Counted from the first letter of the stretch, positions 1 to 8,369 are shown. The stretch is 64,000 bases of DNA from Vibrio metoecus (GCF_009665255.1 NZ_CP035686.1:682001-746000); one strand, 5' to 3'. The notes: a model not told the origin generated them from the letters alone. Numbers and translations: made by a program.

Positions 1-176
1 TAGGTACTGCGATTCTTTGGTTTGGTCCTATTTCGGTGCTCGTGATTGGTTTTACGATAATTGTGCTACGCAGTCGACGTAAATCGCGCAACGCCACTCA
101 TTCAATACAGTGGAATGACGAACAAGAAGCACGTCTAGCGGTGTTATTGAAAGAAGAGCAAGAGGGAGAGAAGTAA
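1..176 (+). CDS. ccmH: CcmH, C-terminal end (cytochrome c maturation), truncated by the window edge
   Basis: An open frame enters from the left edge (first whole codon at base 3) and stops at 174-176, giving the last 57 residues. About 22 hydrophobic residues form a membrane span, followed by a basic stretch (RSRRKSR) and an acidic, Glu-rich cytoplasmic tail. This matches the end of CcmH, the periplasm-facing thiol protein that reduces apocytochrome c before haem attachment. Its CxxC motif would lie outside the window. ccmI starts 2 bases after the stop, as in gammaproteobacterial ccm operons. The identification leans on that neighbour and on the topology. Confidence 0.8.
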   Translation, partial: GTAILWFGPISVLVIGFTIIVLRSRRKSRNATHSIQWNDEQEARLAVLLKEEQEGEK

Positions 177-178
177 TT

Positions 179-1402
179 ATGGGGATGTTTTGGATCTCAA
201 CCTTGTTGTTAGCATTGATTGCGGTAGCATTCATCATTATTCCTTTCGTTAAAAAACGTGCAAATAACGATCAAGCACTACGTGATGAATTGAATAAAGC
301 CTTTTATAAAGATCGCCTGAAAGAGTTGGAAGTGGAAGCAGAAGAGGGGATCGTGGTTGATCAACAAGATTTGATCGCCGATCTCAAGCAAACTCTGTTA
401 GACGACATCCCAATTCAGCAAAAGCATGAGCAAGAGAATAACGTTTCATTGTGGAAGATCGTGGTTCCATCTGTGTTACTGGTGGTCGCTTTGAGCTATG
501 GTTTATACGCTAAGTTCGGTAGTTATCAACATGTGCAAGCGTGGCAAGAAGTGACGGCACAACTCCCTGAACTGTCGAAAAAACTGATGGCACCTCAAGT
601 AGAGCTTAGCGATGAAGAGATGAATGACTTGACGCTTGCTCTACGTACACGATTACATTATCAAGCTGATGATGTGACAGGGTGGTTGTTGTTAGGGCGA
701 ATTGGTTTAGCCAACCGTGACCTTGAAACCGCCATTGGAGCGATGAAAAAAGCCTACGCATTAGATAGTGAAGATCCTGATGTGAAATTTGGCTACGCTC
801 AAGCATTAATGCTGTCCAACGATCCGATTGACCAACAAGACGCTAAATCAATTCTGTTGAAATTGGCCCAGCGTGGTTATGCCGATCTGCGTGTTTACTC
901 TTTACTGGCATTTGATGCATTTGAGAGTGGCGATTTTTCTGCCGCCATTAAATATTGGAGCTTGATGCAACAAGCGATCGGCCCTCAGGATGCTCGCTAT
1001 GAGATGCTTAGTCGCAGTATTGAAAGTGCGCGACAAAAAATGGGCTCACAGACCAGCGCCACAAGTGATGGAAAGTCGGTTAAGGTAACAATCAGTCTCG
1101 GTGATCAGGTGAACGTCGATCCTAATGCAGTATTAATTGTGTCGGTTCATGCGCCTGGTTCTCCTATGCCTACGGCAGCCGCACGTTACCCACTTGGTGA
1201 ATTCCCAAGAACTGTGGTATTGGATGACAGTAACAGCATGATGCAAGGGGCAAAACTCTCTAGTCTTGAGTCTTTTATTGTGCGAGCACGTATTGATACA
1301 GACGGTAATGTGGCGACAAAAACCGGTGATTGGCATGGTGAAAGCCAAATAATGAAAGCGGGTGATGCCGTTGCCGTTGTACTTGATAAGCAGTACGAAT
1401 AA
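179..1402 (+). CDS. ccmI: CcmI, apocytochrome c chaperone of the Ccm system
   Basis: 407 residues. One membrane span is at about residues 5-25 and a second at about 95-112. A periplasmic region with TPR-like helices (about 125-270) and a C-terminal beta-rich domain follow. This is the CcmI/CycH layout: CcmI holds unfolded apocytochrome c and passes it to the CcmF/H haem-ligation complex at the periplasmic face. The ATG at 179 has GGAGAG just upstream, inside the end of ccmH; a second in-frame ATG at 185 is possible. It is the last gene of the ccm operon here, because a hairpin pair and an unrelated lipoprotein gene follow. Confidence 0.9.
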   Translation: MGMFWISTLLLALIAVAFIIIPFVKKRANNDQALRDELNKAFYKDRLKELEVEAEEGIVVDQQDLIADLKQTLLDDIPIQQKHEQENNVSLWKIVVPSVLLVVALSYGLYAKFGSYQHVQAWQEVTAQLPELSKKLMAPQVELSDEEMNDLTLALRTRLHYQADDVTGWLLLGRIGLANRDLETAIGAMKKAYALDSEDPDVKFGYAQALMLSNDPIDQQDAKSILLKLAQRGYADLRVYSLLAFDAFESGDFSAAIKYWSLMQQAIGPQDARYEMLSRSIESARQKMGSQTSATSDGKSVKVTISLGDQVNVDPNAVLIVSVHAPGSPMPTAAARYPLGEFPRTVVLDDSNSMMQGAKLSSLESFIVRARIDTDGNVATKTGDWHGESQIMKAGDAVAVVLDKQYE

Positions 1403-1442
1403 AATCACAAGCAGAAAAATAATAAACGATGCCCAAATAGTC

Positions 1443-1505
1443 CAAAGTCGTGGCTGGTACGACTTTGAGTGGGAAGAAAATATAAGGCCGATGTAAATCG
1501 GCCTT
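1443..1505 (+). other. Two consecutive hairpins between ccmI and mlaA
   Basis: The first hairpin pairs 1443-1451 with 1459-1467 (9 bp, 7-base loop). The second pairs 1484-1492 with 1497-1505 (9 bp, GTAA loop) and ends 17 bases before the mlaA start. Neither has a long T tract (the second is followed by TTT GC). They may act as a partial terminator or an mRNA-stabilising end for the ccm transcript. Confidence 0.5.
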
Positions 1506-1522
1506 TGCACATGGAATAACGT

Positions 1523-2269
1523 ATGGTTGGTCGCTTATCTTGGATTGTTTTATTCACCGCGTTTTTGCTCGGATGCAGTAGCACCCCCGATGACGCATCC
1601 TCTCACTCTCAGGTTAATGATCCGCTTGAAAGTTTTAACCGACAAATGTGGACGATTAACTACGACTACTTAGATCCTTACGTGGTTCGTCCTGTCTCCT
1701 TGTTTTATGTCGGTTATGTACCTAAACCTGTGCGCAGTGGGGTAGCGAACTTTCTTTCTAACTTAGATGAACCAGCCAGTATGGTGAATAACTTATTGAT
1801 GGGTAATGGTTCGAAGGCCGTAGTCCATTTCAACCGTTTTTGGATTAACACCAGCTTTGGTTTACTTGGCTTAATCGATATTGCTTCTGAAGCTGGCATT
1901 AAAAAGTACGATGAAAAAGAGTTTAGTGATGCAGTCGGACACTATGGTGTAGGTAATGGACCTTACCTAATGATTCCAGGATACGGGCCTTATACCGTGC
2001 GCCAAGTGGCGGATGTGGTCGACGGTATGTATTTCCCTCTCGCTTATCTCAATATTTGGGCTGGATTAGGCAAATGGGCTCTAGAAGGCATGGAAACACG
2101 CGCTGCCCTAGTTTCGCAAGAAGCTTTACTGCACAACTCTCCAGATCCGTATAGCTTGACTCGTGATGCATTCATCCAACGAAGAAATTTCGAAGCGGAA
2201 ATTCGAGTGGATGATTACAATGCCGAAGAAGAAAACTATCTTGATGAATATCTAAACGAAGGATTATGA
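1523..2269 (+). CDS. mlaA: MlaA (VacJ), outer-membrane lipoprotein of phospholipid retrograde transport
   Basis: 248 residues with a lipoprotein signal peptide; the lipobox LLGC puts the lipidated Cys near residue 18. The body carries VacJ-family features, with NDPLESFNRQMW near residue 35 and the region beginning VGHYGVGNGPY in the middle. MlaA removes misplaced phospholipids from the outer leaflet of the outer membrane and hands them to MlaC and the MlaFEDB importer, which are not in this window. The gene stands alone between the ccm operon and a converging dehydrogenase gene. Length is typical. Confidence 0.92.
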   Translation: MVGRLSWIVLFTAFLLGCSSTPDDASSHSQVNDPLESFNRQMWTINYDYLDPYVVRPVSLFYVGYVPKPVRSGVANFLSNLDEPASMVNNLLMGNGSKAVVHFNRFWINTSFGLLGLIDIASEAGIKKYDEKEFSDAVGHYGVGNGPYLMIPGYGPYTVRQVADVVDGMYFPLAYLNIWAGLGKWALEGMETRAALVSQEALLHNSPDPYSLTRDAFIQRRNFEAEIRVDDYNAEEENYLDEYLNEGL

Positions 2270-2276
2270 GACACCG

Positions 2277-2298
2277 CGGCTTAGCGGAGGCTAAGCCG
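2277..2298. terminator. Hairpin between converging mlaA and the SDR gene
   Basis: A perfect 9-bp stem (2277-2285 with 2290-2298) with a 4-base loop lies between the converging genes and overlaps the last codons of the minus-strand gene. There is no T tract on either side, so it is a weak or Rho-assisted terminator at best. Confidence 0.45.
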
Positions 2299-2962
2299 AC
2301 ATTACCCTGCCACTAAAGTATTCATTAGCCACGATATATTCAGTGTTGCGAATCAGTTCTTCACGGATTTCAGACCAGTGCACTGCCTCATCATTTGCAC
2401 TCTCGACTTGAGGTACCACGCCTCCGACCCGAATGTTAAACGGGGTTAGCTCTTTGGCCCAACTTTGAGTAAATCCTGAGACCATGGAGTTCGCACTTTC
2501 TATGCCTGATCTATCTTGTGGTGCGTTATAGCACACCACATTGACGATCACTCCTTTAGTCTGGCGTTGACGCATTCTGACCGAGCAAGCGTGACTGAAA
2601 TTAAACAACGAAGAGGCAATTGCGCCTAATTGCTGAATAAATTGTTCACTGGGTTTTTCGTCAACCAGTGACGGTAAGGGGGCGGAAGGTAAGTTGTTAA
2701 TCAACACATCGGGCGCTCGCTGAAATTTTTGTTCAACCATATCCAGAAGGTGTTCAATGCTGTCGGGCGAAAAATCATTGAGATGAAAATACGCGACTTG
2801 ATTTGAGATGGCATGACAGCGCCAATATGTGTCCACTAGTCCTTGCTGGTCACGATCACAAAGGATCACTTTGGCTCCAAGTTTGACAAAGTGAGTGGCG
2901 AGTGTACTTCCGAGAGCTGAGCTTGCCGAAGTTATTAATATTACTGCACTTTTTATATCCAT
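2291..2962 (-). CDS. SDR-family (Rossmann-fold) protein lacking the catalytic Tyr and Lys
   Basis: 223 residues with the short-chain dehydrogenase/reductase fold: a nucleotide-binding loop variant TSASSALG (residues 11-18), LINNLPSA in place of the usual NNAG (about 88-94), and the C-terminal IRVGGVVP strand. The family active site SS...YxxxK is not present. The segment aligns as VC...IESAN, so the catalytic Tyr and Lys positions hold Ile154 and Asn158. A dehydrogenase reaction is therefore doubtful; a regulatory or NAD(P)-binding role is possible. The ATG has GAGG upstream. It is monocistronic and convergent with mlaA. Substrate unknown. Confidence 0.8.
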   Translation of the reverse strand: MDIKSAVILITSASSALGSTLATHFVKLGAKVILCDRDQQGLVDTYWRCHAISNQVAYFHLNDFSPDSIEHLLDMVEQKFQRAPDVLINNLPSAPLPSLVDEKPSEQFIQQLGAIASSLFNFSHACSVRMRQRQTKGVIVNVVCYNAPQDRSGIESANSMVSGFTQSWAKELTPFNIRVGGVVPQVESANDEAVHWSEIREELIRNTEYIVANEYFSGRVMSA

Positions 2963-3178
2963 GAGTGCTACCTCATCTTGTTCTTAGCTGCACTTTTAAC
3001 CGTCAGGTTACGCAGGGGGTTTGGACAGCATGGTTGATTAGATGTGTATACAGTGTGAATAAGTTCAAATAACTTTGGATTTGGCAAACAGAAAGCCAAT
3101 AGTTTGCATCCATTCACAAAAATTATTAGATCGGAATTTTGTTTGCAGTATGGCCTATGTATTAGGCCGGTCGAATGA

Positions 3179-3682
3179 TCAAACGGACAGACGGAATTGA
3201 TCTTGACGATAAGCGGTCGCAAGGCGGTGGTAAAAATCTTTGGCCAATAGAGCTGTCGGTGTTTTTTCTGCTAAATGACGCCGCTCATGACCTGAAAGAT
3301 TTAGATAGACTTCTTCAGGGAAGCCTTGAGTATCTTGTGGACGATAAGTCAGAGCTTCTGGAGTCAGGTAATGGCTGAGTTTGGCACTTGCCATGCCACC
3401 TTCATGAAACAGCGCTGCCTGTTTGGCTGAAATCTGATATGAGCTTTCATCATTTTCCAGTGGTTGAGGCTCTGCAAGTTCAAAACGCTGGCGCAGAACT
3501 TGTTCAGTCGTAGGCGATTCATGGATTTTGTCTATAGGAGTGTTGTCGCGCACATCGTTAGAAAAAAGTGCCAATAACAGGGCAAAGTCAGCACGACGTC
3601 CTTGCGTAACCGCTTGGCTTATACCTTGGCCAAAATGCAGCTCGCTAATGATTCCCGCTTTGTCTAACGTGTGGACTTGCAT
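3179..3682 (-). CDS. VC2046/SO_2500-family protein, function unknown
   Basis: 167 residues, soluble, with no signal peptide or membrane span. It resembles the conserved Vibrio/Shewanella family named VC2046/SO_2500, for which I know no function. The central part is rich in Gln and Glu, and a His/Arg-rich helix (GHERRHLAEK) lies near residue 130. The ATG follows a strong Shine-Dalgarno (GGGGAGAG). It lies on the same strand as, and downstream of, sodB, but the sodB terminator lies between them. A weak hairpin (3152-3157 with 3163-3168) lies after its stop. Confidence 0.75.
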   Translation of the reverse strand: MQVHTLDKAGIISELHFGQGISQAVTQGRRADFALLLALFSNDVRDNTPIDKIHESPTTEQVLRQRFELAEPQPLENDESSYQISAKQAALFHEGGMASAKLSHYLTPEALTYRPQDTQGFPEEVYLNLSGHERRHLAEKTPTALLAKDFYHRLATAYRQDQFRLSV

Positions 3683-3748
3683 GACTCTCTCCCCTTGATA
3701 TTCATTTAACGGCTTCAGGGCAGAAAACTTGAGGAGATGAAATGAAAA

Positions 3749-3770
3749 AAGCCTGCAAAATTGCAGGCTT
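3749..3770 (-). terminator. Rho-independent terminator of sodB
   Basis: A 9-10 bp stem (AAGCCTGCA arms) at 3749-3770. Read on the minus strand it is followed by TTTTTT, 27 bases after the sodB stop. Confidence 0.85.
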
Positions 3771-3796
3771 ATGACGATTAAATAAGCAATGGGAGC

Positions 3797-4381
3797 TTAT
3801 TTAGCTAGGTTCTGAGCAACAAAGTCCCAGTTAACCAGTGCCCAGAAACCATTCATGTAGTCTGGACGCACATTACGGTAGTCAATGTAGTATGCGTGTT
3901 CCCACAGGTCAACGGTCAGCAGTGGTATCACGCCTGCTTCTGTCAGCGGAGTTGCTGCATTTGAAGTGTTCGTGATGGCAAGAGAACCGTCCGCTTTTTT
4001 CACCAACCAAGTCCAAGATGAACCGAAGTTGTTGATTGCAGAATCTGTGAATTTAGCTTTGAAGTCAGCGAAAGAACCGAATGCTGCATTGATTGCTTCA
4101 GCAACCGCACCCGTCGGCTCACCGCCACCGTTTGGTGACAGGCAGTGCCAGTAGAACGTGTGGTTCCAGATTTGCGCTGCGTTGTTGAAAACACCGCCAG
4201 TTGAGGTCTTGATGATCTCTTCTAGTGATTTGTTTTCAAACTCAGTGCCTGGGATCAGACCATTCAGTTTTACCACGTATGTGTTGTGGTGTTTACCGTG
4301 GTGGAAATCCAGAGTTTCTGCTGAGATGTGTGGTTCCAGCGCGTCTTTCGCGTAAGGAAGAGCGGGTAGTTCAAATGCCAT
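3797..4381 (-). CDS. sodB: Iron superoxide dismutase SodB
   Basis: 194 residues, the usual Fe-SOD length. It converts superoxide to oxygen and hydrogen peroxide in the cytoplasm. Metal ligands are recognisable: His27 (DFHHGKHH), the His of WNHTFYW, and the Asp and His of VDLWEHAYY. The Ala-Ala-Gln before IWNHTFYW and the overall sequence mark the iron type rather than the manganese type. It is monocistronic, with a terminator directly downstream. In enterics and V. cholerae, sodB mRNA is repressed by the iron-starvation sRNA RyhB (established); a short hairpin lies in the leader here. Confidence 0.97.
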   Translation of the reverse strand: MAFELPALPYAKDALEPHISAETLDFHHGKHHNTYVVKLNGLIPGTEFENKSLEEIIKTSTGGVFNNAAQIWNHTFYWHCLSPNGGGEPTGAVAEAINAAFGSFADFKAKFTDSAINNFGSSWTWLVKKADGSLAITNTSNAATPLTEAGVIPLLTVDLWEHAYYIDYRNVRPDYMNGFWALVNWDFVAQNLAK

Positions 4382-4403
4382 TGCTCGATTCTCCGTTGAG
4401 TGT

Positions 4404-4421
4404 AAAGAGAGGGTTCTCTTT
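4404..4421 (-). promoter_or_regulatory. Leader hairpin upstream of sodB
   Basis: A perfect 7-bp stem (AAAGAGA with TCTCTTT) and 4-base loop end about 23 bases before the sodB start codon, just upstream of the CGGAGAA ribosome-binding site. It could shape access to the site where RyhB is known to pair in E. coli. Function inferred. Confidence 0.4.
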
Positions 4422-4664
4422 ATGTCATTGCTTCCAGTGTATTGTTTTCTTCGTCGTTACGACTGACTTGATAAGTATTTTAGCAACTTTTTACTTTATT
4501 AAAACCCCGAAGACAGAAAAAGATCCGTCTAGAGTGTTCACGAAAGCGCTAACTAGACAAACAAGATAAGTCTACTCTTTATCCACATAGAGAATATGCT
4601 TTTTATTCTCAGTTATTGCTTTAGAATGTGCCCATATTTGATGACATCCATTAATGAGGAAGCG

Positions 4665-4997
4665 ATGGAAACTATTGACAAAATCAAACAGCAAATCGCC
4701 GAAAACCCGATTCTGCTTTATATGAAAGGCTCACCAAAACTGCCAAGCTGTGGTTTTTCTTCGCAAGCTGCACAAGCTCTGATGGCGTGTGGTGAGAAGT
4801 TTGCTTATGTAGACATTCTACAAAACCCAGACATCCGTGCAGAACTACCGGTTTATGCTCAGTGGCCAACTTTCCCACAACTGTGGATTGAAGGTGAGTT
4901 AATTGGTGGTTGCGACATCATGCTAGAGATGTTCCAGAAAGGTGAACTGCAAACACTGGTTAAAGAAGCGGCATCTCGTACCGCGAGTGAAGAATAA
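4665..4997 (+). CDS. grxD: Monothiol glutaredoxin Grx4
   Basis: 110 residues with the CGFS active site at residues 29-32 (KLPSCGFSSQ). This glutaredoxin class binds a [2Fe-2S] cluster shared between two monomers and BolA partners, and delivers clusters. The start is placed at 4665 (METIDKIKQQ), with TGAGGA just upstream and the family N-terminus; the open frame extends further upstream without support. A terminator hairpin follows. The adjacent sodB is divergent. Confidence 0.95.
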   Translation: METIDKIKQQIAENPILLYMKGSPKLPSCGFSSQAAQALMACGEKFAYVDILQNPDIRAELPVYAQWPTFPQLWIEGELIGGCDIMLEMFQKGELQTLVKEAASRTASEE

Positions 4998-5031
4998 CAC
5001 TGTATAAAACTACAGTTTTCCTTGATTTTAT

Positions 5032-5057
5032 AAGGCCACATTGAGTATTGTGGCCTT
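5032..5057 (+). terminator. Terminator after grxD
   Basis: A 9-bp stem (AAGGCCACA with TGTGGCCTT, 8-base loop) 35 bases after the grxD stop, followed by AATTTTA. Confidence 0.7.
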
Positions 5058-5080
5058 AATTTTATCCGCCAATGTATGCT

Positions 5081-7024
5081 ATGAGCCGACTCATTATTGC
5101 TGAAAAACCAAGCCTTGCTCGCGCAATTGCCGATGCCTTGCCAAAACCCCATAAGAAAGAGCAAGGTTGTATTCGGTGTGCTAATGGCGATGTTGTGACT
5201 TGGTGTATTGGGCATCTTCTTGAGCAAGTTGAGCCAGATGCTTATGACGAGCGCTACAAAAAATGGAATATGGCGGATCTGCCGATTATTCCGCAGCAGT
5301 GGCAATTGCGCCCGAGAAAATCCTCCTCTCAACAGTTAACCGTTGTACGTAAGCTGCTTAAAGACGCCAATCAAATTATCCATGCTGGAGATCCCGATCG
5401 TGAAGGGCAGCTGTTGGTGGATGAAGTGCTGGATTATTGCAAAGTCCCGAATCATAAAAAGGAAGTGGTGCAGCGGCTGCTGATCAGTGATTTGAACCTT
5501 TCTGCGGTAAAACGCGCCTTGCAAGGTTTGCGCAGTAACCGTGAATTTATTCCACTCTCAGTCTCTGCGTTGGCACGTTCACGTGCCGATTGGCTGTACG
5601 GCATGAATATGTCGCGCGCTTACACTTTGCTCGGGAAAAAAGCCGGTTATCAAGGCGTGCTCTCTGTGGGGCGAGTGCAAACACCTGTGCTTGGCTTAGT
5701 GGTGCGACGAGATGAAGAGATCGTGAATTTTGTCCCACATGATTATTTTACTCTTGATGCTCTAATTCCATACCAAAATGGAGCCGATCAATTCGACATA
5801 CGTGCCCGTTGGAAACCGAGCGAGGCCTGTTTACCTTGGCAAGATGAAGACGGGCGGGTGACTAACCGAAAACTAGTGGAAAATGTTGCTAGCCGCATTG
5901 CTAATCAGCCCGCGACTGTGACTGAATCAGAGCAAGCTCAAACCAAGCAAGCAGCACCTTTGCCTTATTCGCTGTCTGCGCTGCAAATCGATGCTGCTAA
6001 GCGTTATAACTTTAGTGCGCAGCAAGTGTTGGATCTCTGCCAGTCGCTGTATGAGAAGCACAAACTGATCACCTATCCGCGTTCAGATTGCCGATATCTC
6101 CCGAAAGAGCATTTAGCTCAGGCTGCTGATGTTGTGGCAGCGATTGCCAACAACGCACAAGAAATGGTCACTGCCGTTAATAATGCCGATTTGTCACTGC
6201 GTTCTAAAGCCTGGAACGACAGTAAAGTGGATGCTCACCACGCCATTATCCCCACGCCCAAAAAGGCTAGCGTGAATGTGTTGTCTGGCTATGAGATGAA
6301 GGTGTACCAACTCATTGCTCGCCAATACTTAATTCAGTACTATCCTGCGGCAGTGTATGCAGAGGCTAAATTGGTCTTCAATATCGCTGGCGGCGTTTTT
6401 ATTGCGAAAGGTCGTCAATTGCTTAGTGCTGGGTGGAAAGCGCTGACAGGTCATCAAGATGAGCAAGAAGAGGGCATGGATAAAGTCCCTCCTCTACCTG
6501 TTGGCACTGTATTTCAGTGCCGAGAAGGGGAGATCAAGCAAAGACAAACCGAACCTCCTCGCCATTTTACTGAAGCCACTCTTTTACAGGCGATGACAGG
6601 AATAGCCCGCTTTGTGGCCGATAAAGAGCTGAAGAAAATTCTGCGTGATACGGATGGTTTGGGTACAGAAGCAACCCGAGCGGGGATCCTTGATACCCTG
6701 TTTAAACGCGGACTTTTGCTGCGCGATAATAAGCTGATTAAAAGCACTCCAGCGGGACGAGGCTTAATTCACGCCCTTCCGGCTGAAGCGACTTATCCAG
6801 ATATGACAGCACATTGGGAACATCAACTACAAGCGATTGCTGAAAAAGGCCAAGCTTATCAGCCATTTATGCAAACTTTACAGATACGTTTAGAGCAGCT
6901 CATCGCGCAAGTCAAAATTGCCCCAGTGCCGACTTCATTGCAATCCTTACCCGCGGTGAAGAAAACGGCCTTTAAGCGCACACGTCGTGCTCCAAACAAT
7001 AAAGCTAAAACGTATAAAGCCTAA
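5081..7024 (+). CDS. topB: DNA topoisomerase III
   Basis: 647 residues from the ATG at 5081. It is a type IA topoisomerase that relaxes and decatenates DNA by single-strand passage. The Toprim domain starts at once (RLIIAEKPSLA) and includes the acidic HAGDPDREGQ metal site near residue 100. The catalytic Tyr lies in LITYPRSDCRYL near residue 330. The C-terminus is short and basic (KRTRRAP), without clear zinc fingers, as in E. coli TopB. An ATG 9 bases earlier (5072) also opens the frame; 5081 matches the family N-terminus, but neither has a good Shine-Dalgarno. The HDAC-like gene follows after 22 bases, probably in one operon. Confidence 0.95.
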   Translation: MSRLIIAEKPSLARAIADALPKPHKKEQGCIRCANGDVVTWCIGHLLEQVEPDAYDERYKKWNMADLPIIPQQWQLRPRKSSSQQLTVVRKLLKDANQIIHAGDPDREGQLLVDEVLDYCKVPNHKKEVVQRLLISDLNLSAVKRALQGLRSNREFIPLSVSALARSRADWLYGMNMSRAYTLLGKKAGYQGVLSVGRVQTPVLGLVVRRDEEIVNFVPHDYFTLDALIPYQNGADQFDIRARWKPSEACLPWQDEDGRVTNRKLVENVASRIANQPATVTESEQAQTKQAAPLPYSLSALQIDAAKRYNFSAQQVLDLCQSLYEKHKLITYPRSDCRYLPKEHLAQAADVVAAIANNAQEMVTAVNNADLSLRSKAWNDSKVDAHHAIIPTPKKASVNVLSGYEMKVYQLIARQYLIQYYPAAVYAEAKLVFNIAGGVFIAKGRQLLSAGWKALTGHQDEQEEGMDKVPPLPVGTVFQCREGEIKQRQTEPPRHFTEATLLQAMTGIARFVADKELKKILRDTDGLGTEATRAGILDTLFKRGLLLRDNKLIKSTPAGRGLIHALPAEATYPDMTAHWEHQLQAIAEKGQAYQPFMQTLQIRLEQLIAQVKIAPVPTSLQSLPAVKKTAFKRTRRAPNNKAKTYKA

Positions 7025-7046
7025 ATGAACCAGAGTTGAGTGCCGC

Positions 7047-7967
7047 ATGATCCCGCTGATTTATCATCCCATTTATTCGCAACTTGATTTACCAGTCGGT
7101 CATCGATATCCCATCAACAAGTACCGCTTACTGTATGAAGAGATTGTGCGCCAGCAAGAGCAAAGTGAAGAGTGGCGAACCGCATTTAACTTTATTGCTC
7201 CACAAATGGCCGCGCTCTCTTTGGTGAGGTCAGTGCATGATTCGGACTATGTGCGGGCATTGCTAGATGGAACATTACCAGCCGCCAAGATGCGCCGAAT
7301 TGGTTTTCCTTGGAGTGAAAAACTGATTGAGCGTACGTTGCTTTCTGTGGGAGGAACCAGCTTAACGGTCGAGCGAGCTTTGCTGTCAGGCATCGCAATC
7401 CACCTCAGTGGTGGTTATCACCATGCTCATGTGGATTTTGGTAGCGGTTTCTGTTTGTTTAATGATTTGGTAATAGCAGCGCACTTCGCACTCTCTTTGT
7501 CTAGTGTTGATAAAGTGCTGATCATTGATAGTGATGTGCATCATGGCGATGGAACGGCAACCTTGTGTGCGGAACGTAACGATATCATTACGGTCTCTTT
7601 TCACTGTGATAAGAATTTCCCGGCGCGTAAGCCTGCTTCTAGTATGGATGTCGGATTTGCTAACCAGACGGGCGATGAAGAGTTTTTATCCACCTTCATC
7701 CAGGTGGTGGAAATGGCGGTCAATCTCCATCGACCTGATCTGATCCTCTATGACGCCGGTGTGGATATTCATAACGATGATGAGCTAGGCTATTTATCCA
7801 TTTCACAGGCAGCTATCGCGCAACGCGATCGTTTTATGTTGGGTTTGGCAAAGCAGGAGAGCATCCCAATCGCTTGTGTCATAGGTGGTGGGTATCGCAA
7901 AGACCATGCGGCACTCGTGCCATTGCATCTTGAGTTACTGAAAGCGGCGTTAAGCGCAGGATATTGA
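7047..7967 (+). CDS. Histone-deacetylase-superfamily amidohydrolase (AcuC/acetylpolyamine type)
   Basis: 306 residues, arginase/deacetylase fold. Zinc-site motifs are visible: GGYHHAHVDFGSGFCLFND near residues 118-137, DSDVHHGDGTA near 165 (Asp and His ligands), and YDAGVD near 240 (second Asp). Enzymes of this superfamily remove acyl groups from lysines or polyamines; the substrate here cannot be read from sequence. It lies 22 bases after topB on the same strand and before a bidirectional terminator, so it is likely co-transcribed with topB. Whether the pairing has meaning is unknown. Confidence 0.88.
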   Translation: MIPLIYHPIYSQLDLPVGHRYPINKYRLLYEEIVRQQEQSEEWRTAFNFIAPQMAALSLVRSVHDSDYVRALLDGTLPAAKMRRIGFPWSEKLIERTLLSVGGTSLTVERALLSGIAIHLSGGYHHAHVDFGSGFCLFNDLVIAAHFALSLSSVDKVLIIDSDVHHGDGTATLCAERNDIITVSFHCDKNFPARKPASSMDVGFANQTGDEEFLSTFIQVVEMAVNLHRPDLILYDAGVDIHNDDELGYLSISQAAIAQRDRFMLGLAKQESIPIACVIGGGYRKDHAALVPLHLELLKAALSAGY

Positions 7968-7995
7968 AGTGAAATTGTGGAGATACGTAAAAGCA

Positions 7996-8023
7996 AAAAG
8001 CCGCTAAATAATCAGCGGCTTTT
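7996..8023. terminator. Bidirectional terminator between the deacetylase gene and tRNA-Ser
   Basis: A 10-bp stem (AAAAGCCGCT with AGCGGCTTTT) with an 8-base loop. On the minus strand the tRNA-Ser transcript meets TTTTT and then CTTTT; on the plus strand the stem ends in TTTT. Confidence 0.8.
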
Positions 8024-8029
8024 CTAATG

Positions 8030-8120
8030 TGGCGGAGAGATAGGGATTTGAACCCTAGGATAGCTATTAACCATCGCCGGTTTTCAAGACCGGTGCTTTC
8101 AACCACTCAGCCATCTCTCC
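8030..8120 (-). tRNA. tRNA-Ser (anticodon TGA)
   Basis: 91 bases including an encoded CCA. On the minus strand it reads GGAGAGATGGCTGAGTGG and so on. The anticodon loop CTTGAAA gives TGA, decoding UCA. There is a long variable arm as expected for a class II tRNA-Ser, the T arm holds GGTTCAAATC, and the acceptor closes with TCTCTCC. Own promoter and terminator are visible. Confidence 0.97.
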
Positions 8121-8132
8121 GTTTGTGCGCGC

Positions 8133-8161
8133 ATAATATCTACCTAACGCTTGCTTGTAAA
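8133..8161 (-). promoter_or_regulatory. Sigma70 promoter of tRNA-Ser
   Basis: On the minus strand: -35 TTTACA (8156-8161), a 17-base spacer, -10 TATTAT (8133-8138), and then a GC-rich discriminator (GCGCGC) before the tRNA. This is the form typical of stringently controlled stable-RNA promoters. Confidence 0.8.
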
Positions 8162-8248
8162 GCCCCTAAAACACTGTTTGATTTAATTATGTACACTTGG
8201 TCGTTGTTTTTATTGCTAAGCGCTATTTTTACAGATTTCAAAAACGGA

Positions 8249-8277
8249 AAAGGGGAGTTTCTCAGAAACTCCCCTTT
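8249..8277 (-). terminator. Terminator of tRNA-Pro
   Basis: A 12-bp perfect stem (8249-8260 with 8266-8277). On the minus strand the stem ends in TTTT and CCGTTTTT follows, 8 bases past the tRNA-Pro 3' end. Confidence 0.85.
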
Positions 8278-8284
8278 AGGTGTA

Positions 8285-8361
8285 TGGTCGGACTGAGAGG
8301 ATTTGAACCTCCGACCCCCGACACCCCATGACGGTGCGCTACCAAGCTGCGCTACAGTCCG
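8285..8361 (-). tRNA. tRNA-Pro (anticodon GGG)
   Basis: 77 bases with encoded CCA. The minus strand begins CGGACTGTAGCGCAGCTTGG. The anticodon arm CCGTC-ATGGGGT-GTCGG gives anticodon GGG after the invariant T33, as in E. coli proL. The T arm GGTTCAAATCC is intact. Confidence 0.96.
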
Positions 8362-8369
8362 ATGCGCGT

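Noticed and set aside
2963..3178. Possible small gene upstream of the SDR gene (84-codon minus frame)
   Set aside because: It overlaps the VC2046-family gene end, lacks a good ribosome-binding site and has low-information composition.
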